Assembly (NCBI GenBank): GCA_021161305.1 | Contig: JAGHAW010000131.1 | Coordinates: 1 to 10,471 of the forward strand | Source: Sulfurimonas sp. | GTDB taxonomy: Bacteria > Campylobacterota > Campylobacteria > Campylobacterales > Sulfurimonadaceae | DNA length: 10,471 nucleotides | Direction of reading: 5' to 3' | Shown: positions 6,733-10,471 of the stretch, piece by piece | Layout: the number at the start of each line of letters is the position of its first letter | How positions within the stretch are numbered: the stretch's first letter is position 1 | Notes under the pieces: model-generated | The model's database searches: none | What the model was told of the DNA's origin: nothing | The model's input: only the letters and a program-made list of their open reading frames with translations | Position numbers and translations under genes: made by a program

Positions 6733-6882
6733 TCCCCCGTCCATTAAGAGTTGGTTAAGTCCAATCTCGATAAAAATCGAGTAAACGAGATGAGCTTTCC
6801 GCTGAGGAAAACATAGCGTTAGCGTAGATGGCGGAATTACTTCCGACATCGTAACAAAATAGATGAAGGGTTTCCTTCATTT
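6733..6882 (+). ncRNA. Structured 5' leader RNA of tpx (riboswitch-like or attenuator-like, unassigned)
   Basis: The 246 bases between tsaD and tpx hold no convincing ORF but many self-pairings. CCGUC-C-AU (6737-6744, one bulged C) can pair with AUGGCGG (6828-6834) to close the domain. GAGUUGG (6748-6754) pairs with CCAA(U)CUC (6761-6768). CUCGAU (6766-6771) pairs with AUCGAG (6776-6781) across an AAAA loop. AUCUCG (6764-6769) can alternatively pair with CGAGAU (6786-6791). UUUCC (6796-6800) pairs with GGAAA (6806-6810). GAUG-G-CGGAA (6827-6836) pairs with UUCCG-A-CAUC (6841-6850). The closing stem and the last hairpin share bases, so they exclude each other. A terminator-like hairpin follows. 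I could not match it to a known riboswitch class; a separate small RNA is also possible. Confidence 0.5.
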
Positions 6883-6884
6883 TA
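6861..6884 (+). terminator. Terminator-like hairpin before the tpx start
   Basis: ATGAAGG (6863-6869) and CCTTCAT (6874-6880) form a perfect 7-bp stem with a GTTT loop, extendable by a G-U and an A-U pair, followed by TTTA. It ends 15 nt before the tpx Shine-Dalgarno sequence. The T-run is short, so it may be an attenuator, an RNA-processing or stability stem, or the 3' end of a small RNA. Confidence 0.45.
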
Positions 6885-6908
6885 TAAAATAAAATTAAGG
6901 AATAAAAT

Positions 6909-7412
6909 ATGGCAACTACAAAATTCAAAGGTACAGATGTAGAGTTATTAGGAAATGAAGTAAATGTAGGTAATAAAGCACCAGAAATTACAGTTGTAAA
7001 CTCAGATGGTTTAGGTGATGTTACAGTTGGTGGAGCTCAAGGTAAAAAACAACTTATTATCGTTGTTCCATCTTTAGACACAGGTGTATGTGCTACTGAA
7101 ACTCGTAACTTCAACGCTAAAGTTGCTGGTTTAGATAATGTTTCTGCTACTATCGTTTCTCTTGACCTTCCATTTGCTGCTGGTCGTTTCTGTTCAGCTG
7201 AAGGTATCAACGATTTAGTTGTTACTTCTGACTTTAGAAACAAAGATTTTGCTAATGCTTATGGTGTACTTCTTGGTGGTTCTGTTCTTGCAGGTGTTAC
7301 TTGTAGAGCAATCTTTGTAGTTGATGCTGATGGTATCGTAACTTATAAAGAGATTGTTCCAGAAATCACTGAAGAGCCTAATTACGACGCTGCAATCGCT
7401 GCAGTTAGTTAA
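6909..7412 (+). CDS. tpx: Thiol peroxidase (atypical 2-Cys peroxiredoxin, Tpx)
   Basis: This 167-aa thioredoxin-fold peroxidase reduces hydrogen peroxide and organic hydroperoxides using thioredoxin. The Tpx signature is intact: PSLDTGVC with peroxidatic Cys61 and Thr58, resolving Cys95 in AGRFCSAEGIND (91-102), and the active-site Arg133 in TCRAIFVVD. Cysteine positions equal those of E. coli Tpx (61 and 95). A third Cys (132) next to the catalytic Arg is not present in E. coli Tpx. There is no signal peptide, so it may be cytoplasmic, although E. coli Tpx was once described as periplasmic. TAAGGAA (6896-6902) is a good RBS 6 nt before the ATG. Codons are strongly biased to GTT, GCT, GGT and CTT, unlike neighbouring genes, suggesting very high expression. 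It appears monocistronic: own promoter with a long structured leader, and terminators behind it. Confidence 0.96.
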   Translation: MATTKFKGTDVELLGNEVNVGNKAPEITVVNSDGLGDVTVGGAQGKKQLIIVVPSLDTGVCATETRNFNAKVAGLDNVSATIVSLDLPFAAGRFCSAEGINDLVVTSDFRNKDFANAYGVLLGGSVLAGVTCRAIFVVDADGIVTYKEIVPEITEEPNYDAAIAAVS

Positions 7413-7441
7413 GCCATTTTTATTTAAAAGATAACTTTTCT

Positions 7442-7470
7442 AAAGCCTCTTATTCTCCTTCGAGGCTTTT
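7442..7470 (+). terminator. Rho-independent terminator of tpx
   Basis: AAAGCCTC (7442-7449) and GAGGCTTT (7462-7469) form a perfect 8-bp stem with a 12-nt loop, ending in TTTT (7467-7470) that partly belongs to the stem. It lies 29 bp after the tpx stop. The following GGTGCCT direct repeats (7472-7478, 7481-7487) are of unknown meaning. Confidence 0.65.
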
Positions 7471-7490
7471 GGGTGCCTTTGGTGCCTAAT

Positions 7491-7517
7491 AAATAAGATG
7501 AAATTTTCATTTTATTT
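7491..7517. repeat. Near-perfect AT-rich inverted repeat
   Basis: AAATAAGATGAA (7491-7502) and TTCATTTTATTT (7506-7517) make a 12-bp stem with one G-T pair and a 3-nt loop. It sits between two GC-richer hairpins. It may act as part of a tandem terminator, a processing site, or a DNA site; no function is evident. Confidence 0.4.
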
Positions 7518-7529
7518 CTTCTCCTTATT

Positions 7530-7553
7530 TTAGGGCTTTTGCCCTAATTTTTT
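7530..7553 (+). terminator. Strong Rho-independent terminator
   Basis: TTAGGGC (7530-7536) and GCCCTAA (7541-7547) form a perfect stem with a TTTT loop, followed by six T (7548-7553). This is the most canonical terminator in the window and would isolate tpx from the barrel-protein gene. Confidence 0.75.
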
Positions 7554-7554
7554 C

Positions 7555-7564
7555 AACTTAAGTT
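7555..7564. promoter_or_regulatory. Palindrome AACTTAAGTT in the -35 region (candidate operator)
   Basis: This perfect 10-bp palindrome lies 20 bp upstream of the -10 box at 7585-7590, where a repressor or activator would contact RNA polymerase. It matches the ACTTAAGT core found in the AAACTTA array upstream of the tpx promoter (6661-6670). Nothing identifies the protein that binds it. Confidence 0.4.
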
Positions 7565-7584
7565 TAACCCATAATTCACTTTGT

Positions 7585-7590
7585 TATAAT
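7585..7590 (+). promoter_or_regulatory. -10 box of the outer-membrane barrel gene
   Basis: A perfect TATAAT followed by TGTGTA predicts a start near 7597. The leader would be about 22 nt and contains the RBS AAAGGG (7607-7612). Confidence 0.6.
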
Positions 7591-7618
7591 TGTGTATATT
7601 TAACGCAAAGGGTATTAT

Positions 7619-8392
7619 ATGAAAAAGATTTTAGCTACTTTGGCATGTGGGGCAATGTTGGTATCAACGGTCAGTGCAGATATGATAAAAATAGAGGGTG
7701 GTGTCGGTATTTGGCAACAGACTCCGGGCGGTAATGCAGAATATACCGATGCTTTAACGGTAGACGGCGAGAATAAGTTTGATGGGAATCAGTTGAACAA
7801 AGGGTATGTTTGGATGTTGATTAAACAACCCATTCCGATTGTACCAAATTTGAGACTTGAGTATACCTCGTTAGAAAGTACAGGTAAAGCAACTGGAGAA
7901 TTTAAAAATTATACTGTACCTATAGGTGTAAAAGCCGATACATTTATTGAAATGAAGCAGTACGATATTATTCCATATTACAATATTTTAGATAATTTAG
8001 GATGGACTACTGTAGATATAGGTTTGGATTTAAAAGTTGTTGAAGCATCTTATAAGGCTGATGGTGTAATTGATAATGATACTGGGCTCCCTATAAACTA
8101 TAGCAATTCTGGAACTATTGTTATTCCTCTTTTATATGTAAGAGCACGCGTTGAATTTCCTGGAACCAATCTTGCAGTTGAGGGCGATACAAAATATATC
8201 GCTTATGGAAAGAATTATCTAATCGATACTAGAGCAAAAATTGATTATACTCTTGATTTTGTTCCGGTAATTCAACCTGCTATAGAAGTTGGATATAGAT
8301 ATCAGGGTTATAGATTTAAACATGATGACCAAGATGGTAGGGTAGATTTAACTTTCTCAGGATTTTATGCAGGTATAATGCTTCGTTATTAA
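7619..8392 (+). CDS. Outer-membrane beta-barrel protein, TIGR04219-type
   Basis: This 257-aa secreted protein has a clear signal peptide (1-20, cleavage after STVSA, before Asp21). The mature part resembles the TIGR04219 outer-membrane family, with MIKIEGGVGIWQQTPGG (22-38), VWMLIKQPIPIVPNLRLEYT (64-83) and QYDIIPYYNIL (114-124). Later segments alternate polar and hydrophobic residues as in beta strands (LYVRARVEF, IEVGYRYQGY). The last residue is Tyr in AGIMLRY, a typical BAM-recognised C-terminus. A barrel of roughly 8-10 strands fits the length. No enzymatic residues or transport role are evident. It is preceded by its own promoter and RBS (AAAGGG, 6 nt from the ATG) and faces murB, with a shared hairpin between them. 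The family's function is unknown to me. Confidence 0.85.
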   Translation: MKKILATLACGAMLVSTVSADMIKIEGGVGIWQQTPGGNAEYTDALTVDGENKFDGNQLNKGYVWMLIKQPIPIVPNLRLEYTSLESTGKATGEFKNYTVPIGVKADTFIEMKQYDIIPYYNILDNLGWTTVDIGLDLKVVEASYKADGVIDNDTGLPINYSNSGTIVIPLLYVRARVEFPGTNLAVEGDTKYIAYGKNYLIDTRAKIDYTLDFVPVIQPAIEVGYRYQGYRFKHDDQDGRVDLTFSGFYAGIMLRY

Positions 8393-8402
8393 AAGATATA
8401 TT

Positions 8403-8427
8403 TCCAAATACCTAATTGGTATTTGGA
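8403..8427. terminator. Bidirectional hairpin between convergent genes
   Basis: TCCAAATACC (8403-8412) and GGTATTTGGA (8418-8427) are perfect 10-bp arms around a TAATT loop. They lie just past the barrel-gene stop and overlap the last codons of murB on the opposite strand. A weak T-run follows on the plus strand (8428-8430) and an AT-rich stretch on the minus strand. The position suits a shared terminator. Confidence 0.6.
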
Positions 8428-9239
8428 TTTAAAAGTGGTGAATCTTTGCCCATAAACTTTTTATCTAAAACAACTATCTCACACTCTAGCCAAATAGTAA
8501 ACTCTCCGAAAACTCTTTTTTGAGCCTCTTGAATTAAGAAGATTGCATCATCAAAAGTACCGTTATTTATATTTACTAAAAAGTTTGCATGTTCACGGCT
8601 AAATTCCATACCACCAACTCTAAAGCCTTTTAACCCAACAGCTTCTATAAGTCTGCCGGCATAATCACTTTTAGGATTTTTAAAACAGCTTCCGGCACTT
8701 GGAGTAGATGGCTGATTTGAACGCATCTTTTTAAATAGAGTCACTCTATCGTTATTAAATCCATATGTTAGAGTGAAAGAAGCCTCTAAGATAGGAGTGT
8801 TAATATTTGTAAATCTATACCCAAAATCAATCTCTTCTTTTTTTAAATTACCTTGACAAGTGCAAATGGAGATAAGATTATTAAATATTTCATACTCTTT
8901 AAGCCCTGCATTCATCTTTACAAGTCCACCAAGTTTTCCGGGAAGATGAGAGAGAAATTCAAAGTTTGCAATATCATGTTTTTTACAAAATGAAGCAATC
9001 TTACCAGATGGAGTAGCCCCACCGATTTTTAAAAGACCATTTTCTATTTTTATATAGTCATATTTTTTACTAAGCATCATAAGAGGGGGAGGCTCTGTTC
9101 CTGCTAAAATGTTGTTACATGAACCTATAATGTAGTGGTTGGCATATAGGGGTAAGCAACTCTCAATAATTTCAACATCAAAACTACCACCCATTTTAAA
9201 AGATGAGAATTTTGAAAAATTAATATTTTTGGTTTTCAT
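8412..9239 (-). CDS. murB: UDP-N-acetylmuramate dehydrogenase (short MurB)
   Basis: This 275-aa cytoplasmic flavoenzyme reduces UDP-GlcNAc-enolpyruvate to UDP-MurNAc with NADPH, the second committed step of peptidoglycan precursor synthesis. FAD-domain motifs are IIGSCNNIL (37-45; GxGSNxL-like) and FLSHLPGKLGGLVKMNAG (95-112). GYRFTN (140-145) carries the conserved Arg142. AGSCFKNP (182-189) carries Ser184, the expected proton donor. HANFLVN (217-223) and LECEIVVLD (251-259) with Glu252 complete the active site. It is shorter than E. coli MurB (342 aa), as in Helicobacter and Campylobacter. The start overlaps the fliQ stop by one base (TAATG), so translation is probably coupled. The same fliQ-murB pairing occurs, from memory, in Campylobacter jejuni and Helicobacter pylori. 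Confidence 0.95.
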   Translation of the reverse strand: MKTKNINFSKFSSFKMGGSFDVEIIESCLPLYANHYIIGSCNNILAGTEPPPLMMLSKKYDYIKIENGLLKIGGATPSGKIASFCKKHDIANFEFLSHLPGKLGGLVKMNAGLKEYEIFNNLISICTCQGNLKKEEIDFGYRFTNINTPILEASFTLTYGFNNDRVTLFKKMRSNQPSTPSAGSCFKNPKSDYAGRLIEAVGLKGFRVGGMEFSREHANFLVNINNGTFDDAIFLIQEAQKRVFGEFTIWLECEIVVLDKKFMGKDSPLLNPNTN

Positions 9240-9505
9240 TACTCTATAAAGGTAGGAATTAGATTAAATACATTTGTAGAAAAATCAGTCATCGAGTTTA
9301 GCATCCAAGGCATAGTTAAAACTATAACGATAACAACGCCTAAAATTTTTGGAATGAAAGATAGGGTCATCTCATTTATCTGTGTTGTAGCTTGAAAAAT
9401 ACTAACAGCAAGTCCTAAAAACATACCAGTCAGAAGACCAGGTAGAGCTAAGAGTAGAGCCATTTTAAAAGTTTCAACACCAAGTGCGATGAGTTTCGCT
9501 TCCAT
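9239..9505 (-). CDS. fliQ: Flagellar export apparatus protein FliQ
   Basis: This 88-aa inner-membrane protein is part of the FliP-FliQ-FliR export gate of the flagellar type III secretion system. Two hydrophobic helices (about 14-37 and 50-73) flank the conserved loop FQATTQINEMTLSFIPK (37-53), typical of the FliQ/YscS family; length is normal (about 89 aa). AAGGAA (9512-9517, minus strand) is a strong RBS 6 nt from the ATG, and its distal bases overlap the mqnD stop codon. No other flagellar gene is visible, so this is an isolated flagellar gene inside a housekeeping operon, which suggests constitutive transcription or post-transcriptional control rather than a flagellar-regulon promoter. 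The flagellar assignment over a virulence T3SS homologue rests on the typical sequence and on context. Confidence 0.94.
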   Translation of the reverse strand: MEAKLIALGVETFKMALLLALPGLLTGMFLGLAVSIFQATTQINEMTLSFIPKILGVVIVIVLTMPWMLNSMTDFSTNVFNLIPTFIE

Positions 9506-9515
9506 CTCAAGTTCC

Positions 9516-10379
9516 TTATGAGTTCCTAAGTCCCTTATACTCTGTTGGTATAAGATAATCTTCTATTTTTACAAGTTTATCATAAAAGCCATTTTTATAA
9601 CCTATTTCAAATAGTTTGTTGACAGCTTTGTATTGAAGTTCATTCATAGTTATAGAATCGTCATTTGCATAAAGTTCCAAGTATTTATCAAGTGTTTGTG
9701 CATCAATACGAACTAAATCTCTCTCTATTAGCATCTTAGAGAGTCTGTCTTTATGGTCTCTTGCAACTTGAACAGCTTTTGTAAGAGTAGCTTCATAGTC
9801 TATAGCTTTATTAAGTGGAAGTGAACGACGAATCGCCATACCACCAAGAGGGAGAGGAAGTTCGTCTCCTGCTAACTCCTGCCAAATATCCCACAGTTCA
9901 ATTTCAACTTCAAGTTCACTGTCATAAGTTAAGATAGACTCATGGATTAAAACTCCTGCATCAACTTTTCCATCTAAAACGGCTTGTTCAATTTCCAAAA
10001 AGTTCATGTATGTAACTCTGGCATCAGGAAATTTAATACGAAAAAGCATTGCATTTGTAGTGTGTTCACCACTAAGAGCAACTTTGAAGTTTCTCTTTAG
10101 TTTTACACCCTTTTTCTTTATAACTTTAGGACCATAACCCTCTCCAAAACTTACAGCAGTGCGAAGTGGAGCATATTCTTCTTTTATATGTGGATAGAGG
10201 GCAAAACTAATGGCAACAATGTCATAAACACCATTAAGTGCATCTTCATTTAGGGTTTGAATATCTTTAGCAATATTATCAAAAAGTGTATCTTTCATAT
10301 CTACCCAGCCAAATTTAATGGCATAGTACATAAATATATCATCAGCGTCTGGCGAGTGTGCAATTAATGTTTTTTTCAT
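9516..10379 (-). CDS. mqnD: 1,4-dihydroxy-6-naphthoate synthase (futalosine pathway, MqnD)
   Basis: This 287-aa cytoplasmic enzyme has the periplasmic-binding-protein fold. MqnD splits cyclic dehypoxanthinyl futalosine to 1,4-dihydroxy-6-naphthoate in the menaquinone route used by Campylobacterota. Supporting motifs are N-terminal HSPDADDIFMYYA (8-20; SPxxxDxF-like), LSGEHTTNAMLFR (102-114), GVLIHESILTY (142-152) with His146 matching the catalytic His of characterised MqnD, and ELPLPLGGMAIRR (173-185). MqnA is a related two-lobed protein, but the IHExxxTY and PLPLGG motifs favour MqnD. It heads the mqnD-fliQ-murB operon, 10 nt before fliQ. A minus-strand TAAAAT (10387-10392) lies 7 nt before the ATG with no Shine-Dalgarno sequence, suggesting a leaderless mRNA. 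Confidence 0.88.
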   Translation of the reverse strand: MKKTLIAHSPDADDIFMYYAIKFGWVDMKDTLFDNIAKDIQTLNEDALNGVYDIVAISFALYPHIKEEYAPLRTAVSFGEGYGPKVIKKKGVKLKRNFKVALSGEHTTNAMLFRIKFPDARVTYMNFLEIEQAVLDGKVDAGVLIHESILTYDSELEVEIELWDIWQELAGDELPLPLGGMAIRRSLPLNKAIDYEATLTKAVQVARDHKDRLSKMLIERDLVRIDAQTLDKYLELYANDDSITMNELQYKAVNKLFEIGYKNGFYDKLVKIEDYLIPTEYKGLRNS

Positions 10380-10386
10380 AAAGAGG

Positions 10387-10392
10387 ATTTTA
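10387..10392 (-). promoter_or_regulatory. -10 box almost on the mqnD start codon (possible leaderless mRNA)
   Basis: The minus strand reads TAAAAT followed by CCTCTTT and the ATG. The expected transcription start coincides with the start codon region. The arrangement closely resembles that of the NFACT gene (TAAAAT-ACTCTT-ATG). Confidence 0.45.
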
Positions 10393-10415
10393 ACTAAATA
10401 AGGATAAAATTTTCA

Positions 10416-10421
10416 TACAAT
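10416..10421 (+). promoter_or_regulatory. Candidate -10 box of recA
   Basis: TACAAT, 33 bp before the recA ATG, predicts a start near 10428; TAAAAT at 10405-10410 is an alternative. No LexA-type operator is recognisable in the 75-bp region shared with the divergent mqnD gene. Confidence 0.35.
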
Positions 10422-10454
10422 ACACATAGAAAATCAAAATAAAGTGAGCCAAAG

Positions 10455-10471
10455 ATGGACGCAAACAAACA
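10455..10471 (+). CDS. recA: recA recombinase, first codons only (cut by window end)
   Basis: ATG GAC GCA AAC AAA CA at the window edge reads M-D-A-N-K, matching the N-terminus of RecA in Sulfurimonas-like Campylobacterota as I remember it. In Campylobacter jejuni recA also lies close to fliQ and murB, which supports the call. Only five full codons are visible. GTGAG (10444-10448) is a weak possible RBS. Confidence 0.65.

Noticed and set aside
6786..6815. Hammerhead-like strings (GAUGAG, then GAAAAC)
   Set aside because: The conserved CUGAUGA and GAAA core elements and the three-stem geometry around a cleavage site do not line up.
6790..6854. Two 8-codon ORFs in the tpx leader (ATG at 6790 and at 6828), as leader peptides
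   Set aside because: Neither has a Shine-Dalgarno sequence or a run of regulatory codons, and ORFs this short are expected by chance.
10380..10454. LexA (SOS) box before recA
   Set aside because: No CTGT-type or other palindromic operator is seen, and Campylobacterota generally lack LexA.

Overview
The window is AT-rich with compact gene packing and fits a free-living Campylobacterota (Epsilonproteobacteria) chromosome, most likely Sulfurimonas or a close relative. The main pointers are the Campylobacter-like order NFACT protein - small coiled-coil protein - cdsA - dxr - tsaD, the fliQ-murB overlap lying next to recA, the futalosine-pathway gene mqnD, and sigma70-type promoters made of a TATAAT-like -10 box behind T-rich DNA. 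The genus is inferred from sequence character and memory, not from a search.

Layout. (1) 1-2146: a TonB-dependent outer-membrane receptor on the minus strand, preceded by an unrecognised 54-codon ORF. A perfect 10-bp inverted repeat joins the end of that ORF to the receptor's ribosome-binding site. (2) 2147-6662: a tight plus-strand run of an RqcH/NFACT-type protein (ribosome quality control), a small Glu/Gln-rich protein, CdsA (CDP-diacylglycerol synthesis), Dxr (first committed MEP isoprenoid step) and TsaD (tRNA t6A modification). Gaps are 10 bp, 39 bp with an internal promoter, 4 bp, and a 4-bp ATGA overlap. (3) 6663-6908: no gene, but tandem AAACTTA repeats, a clear -10 box and a roughly 150-nt structured leader ending in a terminator-like hairpin, all ahead of thiol peroxidase tpx. 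(4) 7413-7618: three hairpins, then a palindrome and promoter driving a small outer-membrane beta-barrel protein. (5) 8403-10379: minus-strand operon mqnD-fliQ-murB (menaquinone, flagellar export, peptidoglycan), ending in a hairpin shared with the convergent barrel gene. (6) 10380-10471: divergent promoter region and the first codons of recA.

Most genes are housekeeping and no mobile element, CRISPR array, tRNA or rRNA is visible. The parts most worth a second look are regulatory: the tpx leader RNA with mutually exclusive pairings, the leader ORF and RBS-masking stem before the TonB receptor, an AACTTAAGTT-type element shared by the tpx and barrel-gene promoters, and two start codons that sit almost directly on their -10 boxes, suggesting leaderless mRNAs.
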